64,000 nt of DNA from Ascaris suum (GCA_013433145.1 CM024182.1:5380501-5444500); one strand, 5' to 3'; counted from the first letter of the stretch, positions 28,525 through 44,299 are shown. A program made the numbers and translations. Notes: generated by a model not told the origin, from the sequence alone.

Positions 28525-28929
28525 CAATGGATTCATATTCCTCCTTTCGTTAATCAACGTCTCCTCGCTAATCAGTGCATTTTTAAAAATTCATTTCGAA
28601 GAAGTTGTTTCAAAAAACATTTTATGAAAAAAAAGGGGTTTTAATTCATTTCGATTTCGAGTATAGTGCGATGGGTATTTTCTTTGAAGCATTTATCAAT
28701 TACGGGCACTCAACTAAAATTGGCATCGAAGCGTTGTGTTGTCGCGGTTCATTTGCTCCGTCAACAAATTTCACGCATTTTGCTAATGTCCCAACTCATT
28801 CCGCCTAACGCTTCCGTCAATCAACCTCTCAATTGCATTACACGCATTTCGTTTCATGCAAAAACAGGCAATATTTATACTTCTTATTATTGTCGAATTA
28901 ACTATTTGAATTTAAGTGCGAATAGATAA

Positions 28930-31900
28930 AACGTTAAATGTTTATACCTTTTCGCGATTGCAAATATTTTCTTCGTTTTTGTATCAATCGGATCATTGTG
29001 GCTATTTCTCGTTGCGTTGCATTCGTATTATTTCATATCTTATCGAGTATCCGAACAACGACAAATATAGTGAAAGAGAAATATGAGCGATGAAAACGTT
29101 TTTTTTTTTAATTTTAAATTTTTATAAACATTTTTTAAAAATTAATCGGTCGAATTCAACTCAAAAAAAGTTTTATGCTGCTAAAATTGCAAAAAATAAA
29201 AAAAAATTACTAAAGAGATTTTTAAATTGTCATCAACGCTTACCTTGCGTAAAATAAACATACGAAGAAATTGAATTCATAGAAAATATTCAGAGCTCTC
29301 ATTGTATTTCGTTTTTTGGCTAATTACTGTGCTTTACTAATTAGTTATATGTAGTAAGTCAAAGTCGTAAGGTTGACATTAGAGGTATCTGATCAAAGAT
29401 AGAGAAATGGTGTTAATGAAAGAGGAATATAAGTTCAAAGGAATCAGATGGCGGTAATCGATGCAAAATTTTGAATGCTGATAAAATTTCGCTTCCGCTT
29501 AATTATGAAGATGTTTGCAGATTGCAGCGTTAACGTAATTGATGTGTTCCTCCTCAGGAAGTTATTCCGTTCTCTAGCTGCAAGAGATCGTCAGATATAA
29601 AGCTCTTTCTTTCAATGTATGCGGTAAGTCAGGAATATAGGGTCCTGTTACAAAGTCACTCATGTATTTTGGAGGTGCTTGAGATGATGAATATAATTTC
29701 CTGAAGAACCTGCTTTCTTTATCACAGCTGGCGATAAGATTTGCCTTGCTGGGTGGAACTTAAGAGTCAGGTCCATTAGAATGTTTTACTAAGTTTCAAG
29801 TGGAGATATCGATGTTTTTTTTTTAATACAAGGGAAAGTGCTCCAAATTTTGCTGACCTTTCCAGGTCGATCTAAAAATTTGATTTTATCAGCGCTACTT
29901 TTTACACCTGAGATAAATCTAGTGCACATTTATTTGTCTTAATAAGGGAAAACATGAAATCACCTATACACATGCACACATGCATACACACAAAAAACGA
30001 CGACGCAGACACAGACAAACAAAGACATTCACGTACACGAAAATAAAGGAATTTATTAAAATTAGCGGTATTACATTGGTAGAATGAGTGTGTTTTTCGT
30101 TCTCGCGCTAGGCATGCACCTTAACCCAATTACAATCGATGGTTACGTTGTTAATGATTTCAAGTGAACGTTGCTTTAAACATTTTTTTCCGGCGTCAAT
30201 TTCTGTCCTTTTACTAGCGTAAAATTATTAGCCTATTCTGCATTGATTTGAATTCTTTATGATTCTCCTTAGTTAGTTACTCGATTACTCGGCAACAACT
30301 CTAATTAAAACTTTTCTGAGCTTTCAGCTCATCATTTCAGCGATTTTGCGTCATCGTGCCCTTCTCTTCATCTCACATGCATCCTGATATTTGGAGTTTC
30401 CTGTGTTTATTTACTAAATTTATGCACGAGAATCATAAAAAATTTTTAATGCAAAAGCATGCTATTATTGATGATATTCTTTCGTATAGGGATTTTTTTT
30501 TTCATTATCAATCCACCTTAATTTTCGGAATGATCTTATTTTGATTGCTGTAAGTTATGCTTCTATCGAATGCTAACGTCTATACTGCTTTTAGATGATG
30601 GAGAATTTTGGAATGATATGGCACATGACATAAGAATTAACCTATGTGATTATCTCGCACATGTTTTGCAAGCGATATATTTTACACTTTCTCATATCAG
30701 TATAACATCGTACTTTTTATGTTTTTAACGCGCTATATCTTTCAATCGTTGCATTTCTATGTCCACATTTGTGTTCGATTGCTTTGCAAAAACATCGCTA
30801 AATTTATATGCCTATTGTGGTACCACTATTTTGAACTTATATTTCATAAGCTATATATTTTTTCGATTCGCCCGGAAAATTCCATGAACTCTATGCTATA
30901 CTATAATCGAGAAAGCTTAATATTGCCAAATTTTTAGCAAGGAATTGGTGATCCTATTCTTTACAGTTGTGATTGATTTTCAACATGGGTGACTGATTAA
31001 ATGGCATTGGGATCGTTTTCAAATTCCACATAAACTCACAAAAAAAAAATTCAAAACAAAAGAATTGCAAAAAAAGTATATTTTATTACCGTCTTATTAT
31101 CTAAGCAATTCTCTTGTTATATATGATAATACTTCAACTTGTTGACGCTTTTTATTGCTAACGCTTAAAATAAAATGTGGAGATATCATATTCAGATAGT
31201 AGGAATATTAGAGAAGATGAGTGTTATATTCGCATTCATTTACTTCCGGTTTAGAAAGAATAGCACTTAATTGACAGCCCAGCTGTTATTTGATAGTCAG
31301 CATCTATTGCCTTTAGCATATCATATAAAATCGCCCATCATATGCCTCTTCAAAATTTGTTTACATGGCCGCTGGGCATGGCGAAATCGCATCTCATGCA
31401 AGGCAGACATAAACGCATCCAGCATAACAATAATAACAGCAATAACAACAATAAGAAGAACTAAATTTGCTGAATTCAACTGATATCATCATCGAAATCG
31501 TCTCTCAAATATCGCCAATTCCAGAATAATCTAGCTGAGTACTTGTTCACTGCAAAAGCGAATATCCACTTTATTCACTAGCATCTATCAATCAATGATC
31601 TCGGCAGCACTCATCGGAGACTATGCCTCCTTTTTGCTATACAAGAAATTTTATTTATTCAAAATAATTGACAAGTAAAACAATGCCAAGATTCATAAAG
31701 AAGCGCTTATTTGCGTGAAAATTTCTCGCCGAAACAGTTCTGAACCGGGAACCTTCTTATTTCTTTATATTTGTTTTATATTATATGAAGAGCAAATTAT
31801 AGAAAAAAAGTGTAGAGTACAATGTAACTAAATTAGCGATAGAATATATAAAAAAATAAAAATTATACAAATACTCTTTTTAAGAACTTTTGAGATGAGT

Positions 31901-32680
31901 AAAATTCGAGCGAGAAAACTTTGTCATTTGGCGAAACTGAACGATGATTATTGAGAAATGCGGATAGAAAATTATGGAATCCCTTGAGGAAAACTAAGCG
32001 TTATGCGCTATACAAATAAATCTTCAAATAGCCACTTGGTTTTTGCTTCATATTGTCGATGAGCTTTTCGTGCATACTAATTTACATATAGACTCATTGA
32101 GACCCCCTCATTCAGGAAACTACCAGATATTAAGCGATCATTTTAAACTCATATTAAAATTAACCTCAAAGAGAAATTGAGAATATAACTTCCGGGTTTG
32201 TTTGACGTCTGATCGAACTTTTACTAGAAAGTGACAAATATTTATATTTATATGTAAGACAAATGTTATCTAATAGCAAATAAAAGGCAAATATTTATGA
32301 CGCAAATAATTAGGTCGTCTTGATTTACTCGCGATGTGATTTATCAGTGATTAGAGATTTTTTCGTTCAGCGATTTTTTTATCGATTGATCAACTATAAG
32401 AGCGATGCTAGTTTGTCGTAAGTTGTGTGATAAGTTCGATTTCATTGAGTTATTACCATCGATGCGAAACCAATTGCTAGCTTGAAGTTCTTCTATCCAG
32501 AGGCAGAGTTCAATGTCGATCGTCTGGATGCCTATATCTTCGAAGAATATCTCTAAATGGAGAAGAACTGAATGATTGAAGATTTGTTATAGTCGATACG
32601 TTACCTATAATATAGCATATTTAACGTGAGGATTCATTTTCTGATCAGTTAAAATAAATTGCAACTTCAAAATTAAAGAG
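28930..32680. other. AT-rich noncoding stretch
   Basis: No exon with convincing borders on either strand. Contains short CA/GA-rich simple sequence at 29,975-30,045 and many A or T runs. Confidence 0.4.
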
Positions 32681-32685
32681 GCTAC

Positions 32686-32748
32686 AACGTGCGCGTAAAT
32701 TTGGCCATTTTTGCTAAATTTTGGCCAATTTGGCCAAATTTACACGTT
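32686..32748. repeat. inverted repeat, potential hairpin
   Basis: The left arm AACGTG-CGC-GTAAATTTGGCCA pairs with the right arm TGGCCAAATTTAC-ACGTT around a 20-odd-base loop, leaving a small bulge. The core arm of 12-13 bases is perfect. Could be a small foldback element or a structured RNA; no neighbouring gene explains it. Confidence 0.7.
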
Positions 32749-33692
32749 ATCATATTTATGTCTGGATTTGCTTATCATATTTGTTATTGATCTCATTTTT
32801 TTAAAACTATATTACATAGGTTTATAATGATATTGTAGTAACTATCAAGTTGGGGAAATCTATTTGCCGTATAAATGAGAGTTTCTTAACTGTAGGTGTT
32901 TGGTTAGAACTATACTCTCAACAGTTCAGCTCCATATTTTCGAGTAAATAGGCCATTTTAAAATTTAATACAAAAAATTGCCAGATACGTGTGAAAATTA
33001 TTATTCCTCGACGGTAAATATCAAGATGAGTGAAAGAGAAATATTTATAATTGAGAGATTGAATGTTTTTTTAATTCGATAAGCGAATGCTTTGCATTTA
33101 CGTGTCAATTTGAGGTCACAATCATAGAAATAGACAGAGATACTCGCAGATTGGCAGACTCTCAGACTCGCAGACATTTGCATTGCTAAATTTAAATCTT
33201 CTCTAATGATTTACCTCGTTGCTTTAAAAAAGTCTCATTTGAAAATATGCAATAAATCGTCTGAATTTTTTGTTTACTAAATCGATGCACTCATAATTGT
33301 GATCGATGAATTTGCGTTATAGGTCATCGGAAAATAATTAACTTGGTGGATTTTATATTTGTTGTTTACGTCGTGAGGGATATTTGCATATTTCATTTTT
33401 CACTTTTATAGCGTTTTTTTTTGTTCAAATTTTTTGCAATTGAGTGATTCCATTAGAAAATGTATTTTCATATTTCCGCCGATTTTTTCCACGTTTGTAG
33501 CCAACCGGCTGGTTTGTTCGGTTTGTCGAGCCGTTATGTAAAATTTACTATCACATGCGTCCTTGGAAAATATTCCCACTTCTTCTTTAATATCTACGGA
33601 TAGTCATAGTTATTTCTGCATTCAGAGATATCGTTTCTCATATTCCTCGATAATTCGCGCAAACTTAAACATGCATTATTATGAGTGGTCGT

Positions 33693-33920
33693 TCACCGGA
33701 AACTAGCTCTCATAAAAAGTGCTTGCACATTTGTCATGTACGTGAGCGATCGTTGCCCAAGTGGGAATGGGATATTTGCGATAAGGAGAACGGGGCGTTC
33801 ATCTATCCGATTGTTGATTGCGCTTGCAGCAGTATATTTCTGCTCCTCGAAATGTGTTTTATTATGCAAGAAAATTGGTGTATAAACAGCGTTGTTTCGA
33901 TACTCTTTTGCTTCATTCAT
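33693..33920 (-). other. open frame of 75 codons, possible exon
   Basis: A minus-strand frame beginning with ATG at 33,920, behind a T-rich run, has balanced codon use (..AASAINNRIDERPVLLIANI.. then ..LTYMTNVQALFMRASFR, stop). The plus strand over the same bases also has a long frame starting MSGRSPETSSHKKCLHICHV at 33,681. Only one can be real, if either. No family recognised. Confidence 0.25.
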
Positions 33921-35019
33921 TGCAACAAAAAAAAAACTACACAATTCTCATCACTGCTGTAGCGACAGCATTTTTGCAATGTTTAGTTCTTATTGATTTT
34001 ATAGGTCGACGAATTGATCGCCTTAATTTTAATCAGATCATTTTTGAGAATTAAACTCAGAAATGATGAGAAATGATTGATCAATTGGAAATCACTAATA
34101 ATGACTCGATTGTAAGTCTCGATTATTTGCTATCATCTTATGAATTGAATGATGTCAAAATTTGATTTACAAACATTTGACTGAAATGCGAATATTCTAT
34201 GCATGAATGTATGAATATTATATTTATGAATGAAGTGCGCCACCACTATTGAATTTTCTCTAACATTTATATATCGCTAAGCGAGTTTTTATTGCTTTTT
34301 GTCAGTTAAAGGTGATTAAGCCGTTGACACGTTTCATATGTTAAAGGTAGATGTTTAATTGTGAGATTTTTCGAGTGATTTAAATTTATCAATTTGATTA
34401 TCAACGGGCACAATTCGATATTGTAAATTACAGTAATTTCAACTCTATATTACTTTGTAATTGAAAGTAATATTTTACAAAATATTTGATTAGTTTTGTT
34501 CATTTGTTCATTGATCGTTAGCTGAATCGATACGGCGATTAATTTACGTATCGATGAAAAGTTCAATGCATTCACTCGTTAGACACTAAATATTTTTGAA
34601 AACTTTAAAATCGATCAGTTTTTTTTTTCATTTAAAGAAGTGCACAATCATTCTCTCAAAATATTTTAACTGCTTTTATTAGAGAGAGTTTCCATTGTTC
34701 GAACGATCGAAGATGTTCGACCTTTCTCGATTGAAAAAGTCGAATATTGCAGCTGAAAATTTCCACTTTTTTCTCGTGCCAAATCATAAAACTCGACACT
34801 CATATTCAAATTGCGTAGATTGGTGTGGAGAGAGTGTAATGGCGATTTAGGGATGCAGAGAAATCGGCGCACTTGAGTTGTTATGGACTTTTTTTCGGAT
34901 TTACATGAAGTGTTGTAACTATACTTTAAACTGTGCCAGCCATCTCCACCTTCTACCTCCCTCCCTCATTCTCTTAACCATATCGCTACCTACAATTACC
35001 CGATTCTTGTCTTGCACAG

Positions 35020-35246
35020 CCGACCACATCGACCCTACACGGCATGCACACTTATACTCCCCAATCAAACGTGGGAAAATGCCAATGGCCAATGAAAAAA
35101 ATCGAGGAGTAGTTTGGCCAAAAACAAAGCCAATGAAAAAATCATTTCATGGGCCCTTTGAGTGCGGCCTTATTAGCAGGAACTTATCAGTTACCGGAAC
35201 AAAAACAGGAACGATTTTGTATGTTCCAGACGTTTCAAAGTCATGA
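35020..35246 (+). CDS. candidate terminal exon, unknown protein
   Basis: A good acceptor (CGATTCTTGTCTTGCACAG) opens a 74-codon frame beginning DHIDPTRHAHLYSPIKRGKM and ending VTGTKTGTILYVPDVSKS, stop at 35,246. Codon use is even and basic residues are frequent. A second frame with its own ATG at 35,149 (MGPLSAALLAGTYQLPEQKQ..) runs 110 codons to 35,481 and overlaps this one. One reading may be true, or the pair may mark a frameshifted gene. Confidence 0.35.
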
Positions 35247-35481
35247 CGTGTTTCACGATTCAATGCACTGTTCCCTCAAAACACAATTGCAGCAATGTCT
35301 TATGAATATTCCGTCCGGAGGAAATTTAAAGCTCTTTGATATTTTCAGAACGCAGATTCCAGTCGGAAATTTAAAGTCATCTGAGTCTTCTCAACGTATT
35401 TTTAAAAGTTTGAGCCATCTGAGTGATTCGTGCTTATATTATACCTATCGCAGCTGCTATATATATTATGACGAAAATTAG
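35149..35481 (+). other. overlapping 110-codon open frame with ATG
   Basis: Starts MGPLSAALLAGTYQLPEQKQ and ends YRSCYIYYDEN, stop. Contains a repeated GGAAATTTAAAG at about 35,318 and 35,367. Alternative to, or frameshifted continuation of, the exon at 35,020-35,246. No family recognised. Confidence 0.25.
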
Positions 35482-35954
35482 GAGCAACGGATTTTTTTCG
35501 AGAAGTTTTCAGGAATGAGAATTGCCGATTGATCCATCGAGGAGAATCGATGCTAGTCTCCTTTATGAGATTATGCTCCATTGCAGCTGTTTTCCAAGAG
35601 CAGAGCGTTGTTTGTTCGCATCGACAAGAGACAGTAACTCCTAAAAGGAGGTCTCTTAGTCTTATCTTCTTTCTTTGAGAAGTCAGTTGCATATTTCATG
35701 GACTGATGGCATAAATGGCCATATGCGCCAAATGACAAATCGTCGAGAAAAAAAAAGGTTGCTTATTTTGTTACAATTACGATTTTTCAAGTTTTTTCTC
35801 ATAATTGAGTTGCTGCCGACTTTCTCATCCGGTTCGTCTTTGAATTTCTACGAAGCACAAATATTTTGGAATGGAGCCAATGAGTTGAAAAAATTTTTTC
35901 ATGTGAGAGACCAGAAATAAATTTTCAAATTTCTTTGGTGTATTAGTCTTTATC

Positions 35955-36025
35955 AAAGGTTATCACCCACTCCTTACCTTGTCTTCCCGAAGAACTGCTC
36001 TAACCAACTGTGCTACATCAATAAG
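35955..36025 (-). other. tRNA-like fragment (A-box only)
   Basis: On the minus strand TGTAGCACAGTTGGTTAGAG contains a perfect pol III A-box (TAGCACAGTTGG, 36,015-36,004), followed by a short hairpin TCTTCGGGAAGA. I find no matching B-box (GGTTCGANNCC) and no clean acceptor stem, so this is probably a tRNA pseudogene or part of a tRNA-derived SINE rather than a working tRNA. Confidence 0.4.
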
Positions 36026-36489
36026 AAAGCGGAATATGTTTTAGTGGTTTTTCAATCTCTTCAATCTCAATAATCAATCAAAGCATTTCAAGAAACAACT
36101 GTCGAGAATAACTGACCAGCGAAATGTGATCAATTTTTTTCATCTCTCCTATTGCTTCAATCATCAATGGTAACACGCCGTCTATTTCTTTCGAGTTTCG
36201 TTTGTTGTTGTTCGTTTTTACCGAAATTTTGCGTCATTTTTTTTGCTCCCCTTTATGTTTTCCTATACTTATCACATTTTGAATGTCTTTTCTTACTTTT
36301 TTTGTAATTTACATCTAGTCATCTGTTGTCATTTATGCTTTCACTGAAATTGTAACTTGTCGTACCGGAAGAAACTTTCAAAAACCGGAATATGAATAGA
36401 ACTTTAAAAAATACGAAAACTTCAAACATTCGGAATTCGAAGTGGAACGGTAATTTTCGTCCAGCCTAATTTTTGATGCAATTTTCGTC

Positions 36490-39857
<3,368 letters not shown>

Positions 39858-40073
39858 TGACACCGCTATAACGGGTCTGGATACACACCTGCGGATACAT
39901 ATCTGCACCTGCCTATTTATCTACCTGCCAACGACCCAATGGACCCGTCAACCACGGTCATATTATTTCTCTACCACTTCACTCGATTCAATGAATGCGT
40001 CGACGAATTACTGAAGAGAGGTTTTTATGCACTTTTCCAAATTTGTTTGCAACGAGCCATTATAGCGGTGTCA
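39858..40073. mobile_element. MITE-like element with about 20-bp inverted ends
   Basis: The left end TGACACCGCTATAACGGGTC (39,858-39,877) and the right end GAGCCATTATAGCGGTGTCA (40,054-40,073) are inverted copies with two or three mismatches. The 216-base whole has no coding capacity. This is the plan of a non-autonomous DNA transposon. I see no convincing target-site duplication, so boundaries may be slightly off. Confidence 0.5.
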
Positions 40074-40090
40074 TGTCTGTAGGCACGTAC

Positions 40091-40164
40091 GAGTGTCTAT
40101 CTCTCGCCGAACAAACCATAGCAAAGAAATTTGCATTTTCGTAAAGCTCATGCGAATAGTCGGG
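40091..40164 (-). CDS. candidate minus-strand internal exon
   Basis: Minus-strand acceptor ATGCTTTAATTAG, 74 bases, consensus donor GTACGT. The best frame reads PDYSHELYENANFFAMVCSA followed by RDRHS, phase 0 in and phase 2 out. A second frame (PTIRMSFTKMQISLLWFV..) is also open. The phase 0 entry matches the exit of the candidate first exon at 49,936-50,055 but not the exit of the two-exon piece at 40,584-40,880, so it may belong to a different gene or need an exon between. Family unknown. Confidence 0.35.
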
Positions 40165-40583
40165 CTAATTAAAGCATGCAGGTGTGATCTCGGATATTAC
40201 TTATTGACACCTTATAAAACCAGCTGGGTCAGACAGGCGAAGTACAGAACTATGTGCCGCACTCGTTCACCTAGCGGGCTTCTCAAATTGCTTATCAGGT
40301 GTCAGATAGTAACGAAAAACTTCCGGTCCTCAAGCTCAAAACCTAGAACTAGTGTTCCTTCTGGTGCACTGAATCGAAGGTCATAACCGTCAAATCAGAA
40401 ACATCCATTTCGTCGATTTGCCTAACATTTCGCCGTTCCTAATTTCAGGCATTAATTGATCCAAGTGCACTTTGCTCTTAATTTTATTGTTTGATCATCT
40501 ATTGCGAAATGCTCCATCTAATGAGTAAACTTCGCAACACTTCAGCTTTTTCTTTCCTTCGGACGCATATCTGGTTCGGTTAC

Positions 40584-40880
40584 CATCAACGCTTGGCAGC
40601 GTGAGAGCATAGACGAGGAGGTCTTCAGGTTCAATGATCCTGAGGTTTCTGTGTCTCAAGCTCAGGTTTTTGAGTTCAATCTATCCTCGAAGCAACACTT
40701 CTCAGTCATTCCCCGTCTGTGTATTATCGAAGCAAAAACTTTCTTTGAAGCTTTTTCGTGCTCGATCTGAAGTTTAATCCGAATATTATCAATTAAATAC
40801 GATGGTAAAACGATATCTAGTGATAAGAAACAATATCTACTGATAAGCTCATCGACATCATTTTTTCTATTCCCTGTCAT
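40584..40880 (-). CDS. two-exon piece of an unknown minus-strand gene
   Basis: Exons 40,880-40,699 and 40,639-40,584 are split by a 59-base intron (GTGTTG..AACCTCAG). The join completes a codon (AA+G) and yields ..IIHRRGMTEKIIEPEDLLVY.. ending TLPSVD with a phase 1 donor GTAACC. The first exon contains DVDELISRYCFLSLDIVLPS and RIKLQIEHEKASKKVFASII. Codon use is strongly protein-like and hydrophobic and charged residues alternate as in helical proteins. The ATG at 40,880 follows an in-frame stop, so it is either the true start or the exon begins at the acceptor-like GGGAATAG just inside it. Further exons at lower coordinates are required. I do not recognise the family. Confidence 0.55.
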
Positions 40881-41457
40881 TTATTTTTATCCTCCAGAAA
40901 AGTCACATGAACGCTAAAAATAGTCACAACGGTTGCTGTTTTCTCTCTTTATTCAGCAATGGTGAAAGGCGCATGTAACTTTCACAGCATTATTTATCAC
41001 CTATTGTGCATCTAAGTGTTATTTCATTTCAAATAAATCTCTCAGAAAATATCGAAATTTTATTTATTTTCTCACGATTAGTAATATTTTCTTTGGAGTA
41101 AACTACAAAATATGTTGTTTATTTATAGGAGTTTATTTTTCACACACACACATATTTTGATGGTTATGGTGGGAAATACGATTGCAATGACAATTCTTTG
41201 ACATTAAAAAAAATGCAACAGAGAGATCCGTATAATATCGAAAGGAGTATCGAATTGCGCAACTATTTGGCAACGATTATAGATTTTTTTTTTCGGAACC
41301 ATTAAGTTTTGCTTTAGTTGGACATTATTCATCTCGTCCCATAAAGTGCTGAGCATTCACATTTTTTTTTTTTTGCTAAATAACGAAGAAATGTGTTATA
41401 AATAACACGTTTTTTTCTCACGTTTAACATAATCTTCTGATGCATTGTTTTCTTTAG

Positions 41458-41892
41458 GCAATATATAATAACTTCAAGGCTTTTCCTGATTTTGTGCGCT
41501 TTATGTCGTCGACGAAATGGATTCTTCCACACTATGAGCATTTTGAAATGAACGATAAAATTTTATGCAAAATGAATTCCGAAATGTTTGCAAATATTCC
41601 GATTCTTGAAGAACGATTGCATAAACCTTTTAATTCGTTATGCTGTAAAATTTCCCAACTTTTTTTTTTTTATAAACAGATTTTCTCCGATTGGTTTCCA
41701 GTTCTCTCTTTAGAAGGAATCGCTCTTTGCGTATTAAATGCATTCTCATCTCTGCATTTAATTTCGCACTGTTTATATCTTCGTTTTAACGGATGTTTAA
41801 TTTCTTTAGTTTCCTTTTCGTTAATTTTTTTTTCATCGGAAATGTTGAAATATTTTCAAAATATTTTCCTCAATCCGCTGGTGAATATTTGA
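41458..41892 (+). CDS. candidate exon, longest open frame in window
   Basis: The acceptor GCATTGTTTTCTTTAG opens a plus-strand frame of 144 codons that starts AIYNNFKAFPDFVRFMSSTK, continues WILPHYEHFEMNDKILCKMN and runs to a stop at 41,892. The first 60 codons look like protein. The rest (from about 41,645) is T-rich and may be intron: a GTAAAA donor follows LHKPFNSLC and a TTATAAACAG acceptor lies 35 bases on. No family recognised. The long open frame is unlikely, but not impossible, by chance. Confidence 0.35.
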   Translation, partial: AIYNNFKAFPDFVRFMSSTKWILPHYEHFEMNDKILCKMNSEMFANIPILEERLHKPFNSLCCKISQLFFFYKQIFSDWFPVLSLEGIALCVLNAFSSLHLISHCLYLRFNGCLISLVSFSLIFFSSEMLKYFQNIFLNPLVNI

Positions 41893-42023
41893 TAGAATTT
41901 TCAATTCTAATAATCAACTTTTCGAGGTGTTTTCGTTAATTGTTTATACCGCTTTTTTAAATGAAAATATCTTCAATTATCCTAATATTTGCATTGTTAT
42001 GATAGGTAAATTTCCACTATTTG

Positions 42024-42025
<2 letters not shown>

Positions 42026-42119
<94 letters not shown>
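42026..42119. repeat. (AT)n microsatellite (94 bp)
   Basis: Uninterrupted AT repeat about 130 bases downstream of the open frame ending at 41,892. Confidence 0.98.
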
Positions 42120-42121
<2 letters not shown>

Positions 42122-43089
42122 TTGAGTTGTTTATATGTTACTGCATTTTTTCGTTTCGCTAAATTATCGACTGAATAGCTTGTATCATTCTATCATTAGA
42201 GCGGAGTCGAAATAAATTTCTATGCATGGTTGAAAGGTTTGTCTCTGAATAGCTATCGATACCTTTTCAGTGTCATCATAAATGGGTATTTGGAATGTCG
42301 TTCATATACTCCATCGCAGTATGATCTAAAATAAAAACCCATTGGGGCTATCGCAGGGATGGGTTTCAAATGAAGAGCATCATCAAGTTGCAAACATCAA
42401 GATCATTCTATGCTGCTAATTGAGGCGGTGTTTTTTATCCTGGAAAGCGGGTCTCATTCATCTGCTATGCATTGGCTCTCAGCTTTCACCCACAATACAT
42501 CGCTGCCTCATATAAGCTTGCAACGTTTTCACTTCTTCGAAGTTTCATTCTGTGCAAAAAAAGAAAGAAACCAGTGGAATTTTCATTTTGGATTTCTCTA
42601 TTTTTTTCATGAATTCACATAAAATTATATGTTCCTTTGTAAATTTGCATATCGACGGTTCTCACTCTTTTCATATAACTCTTTTAAATCAAAGCAATTG
42701 AACTTATTTAACCTTTTGTTGGTTGGTCTCTTCTCATAAAGTGTTTCCTTCAATTTTGATTTGTTTTCTATCATCGAATCTGATTTGAATTCGTTCGATT
42801 TATTTTATATTCTATATATTCATTCCTTTCTCACTTAATTTTTTGCATCATATCAATTTTTTAATCATATCAATTATTTTCTTTACAAGACCAATTCAAT
42901 ACAAGTCTCTTCTTTTCTTTACGTGTATTCACCGTTCTTTCAAAACGGCACAAGATTGCAGCGATTGAAATATTGCTAAACACTTTTTAAACACCATATA
43001 CATCTCTATGTTTCGATCCACTCCCTTATTTTTAGCATCAGCTGGGATGCATTCCGTAACCGGAATCAGAAACTATCGATAATCGGAGA

Positions 43090-43329
43090 TTGCCTTTTCT
43101 CGATCCATTTCTCCCGAGAACAGACCGCGGTTTAATCTATTTCCCCCTTCCAAAAAATGCTTTACCGATTATGGTCAAGAAGCATGAATCCAAACATTCA
43201 CATGCTGTCCCTATCCATTCTTCACGATGTAGGTTCTACGAGTACCTCCCGTTAATAGTGCTAGAGGCTTTCTTAAGTGTACCCAAGTTGCCTCCCAAGT
43301 TGTTTCAGGAGATTTTGCAGTCACCGTAA
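43090..43329 (+). other. open frame of 79 codons, possibly coding
   Basis: Plus-strand frame with good codon spread (..FLDPFLPRTDRGLIYFPLPK.. to ..KLPPKLFQEILQSP, stop). A rival minus-strand exon lies at 43,330-43,392 (acceptor AAAATACAG, donor GTGACT, AYEALRFSFAITTAISLTFF). Strand unresolved; no family recognised. Confidence 0.25.
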
Positions 43330-44139
43330 AAAACGTCAACGAAATTGCGGTTGTTATAGCGAAGCTGAATCTCAGTGCTTCATATGCCTGTATTTTTTTT
43401 TTGGCATCAAATTCTGCAACGAAATATTCGCAGCAGATATAACACACATCTGACAAATATAACACACCCATTTGTTAGAGATAACACACTCTTCTTATGT
43501 TGTCACTTCCTGTGTCTAGATGAAATGGTGCTATACTCGTTATAGAAATAGTCGTTTCTAGCTCATATTCAAGCTTTATAACGAATTAATGTGCCGAAGG
43601 TTACCGTCAGTTTTGGGCAAGTTCTATTATCAAATAATGGCTTCCGTTGGCGTTTATCTGTTTTAAGCGAATTTTCTTTTTATACGATGCTTTTTAAGGC
43701 TCACTGCAGTCCGCTTCACTAGCTAACATAATTTTTCGTTATTTTTTAAATTTTTCATTGAATCTTTCATATACTTTGTTTAGTATCACATCTGAGAACG
43801 AATCAATAAACGAGATTTCTTTTTTCCACTTAAATAGAAAGCTGGTTGTGATTATTTGTTGCAAGTTTGTTATAGTTTTGATGAGGCGAAGCTACCTAGA
43901 GGTATTGGTATATCTTTGGCATCCATGTTCATCGAATCAAACACTTTCAATTGTCAGCAGGATGTACTGATATTTCGACTGAACCATCCGATCATACAAA
44001 CCTTCTATATTCGCTTTTCCTCCTTGATTTATCAACTAATAGAAGGCGACCGATTATAAAACGTATGCAAATTTTTCGACACATTTTACTGCGTAAAATT
44101 CCTTTGAAAGTCAATTTCTCATTTAGAAATTTGGTGTAG

Positions 44140-44235
44140 AAGATACTCTATGATGCTTTTCCGCCAAGGATCACAAATCTCGATTCTACGATCTTTGCTG
44201 AATAAGCAGACAGAAAGACATACCTGCACATATAT
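44140..44235 (-). repeat. dispersed TCTGTCTGT element, copy 4 (diverged)
   Basis: Minus strand reads GTATGTCTTTCTGTCTGC, then AGATCGTAGAATCGAGAT and CATCATAGAG. Same block order as the other copies but less similar. Confidence 0.4.
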
Positions 44236-44299
44236 GCTTACTGGCACAAGATATTCAAAATGCGCGTTGCAAATGTAAATCCACAAAAGAGTTGAACTG

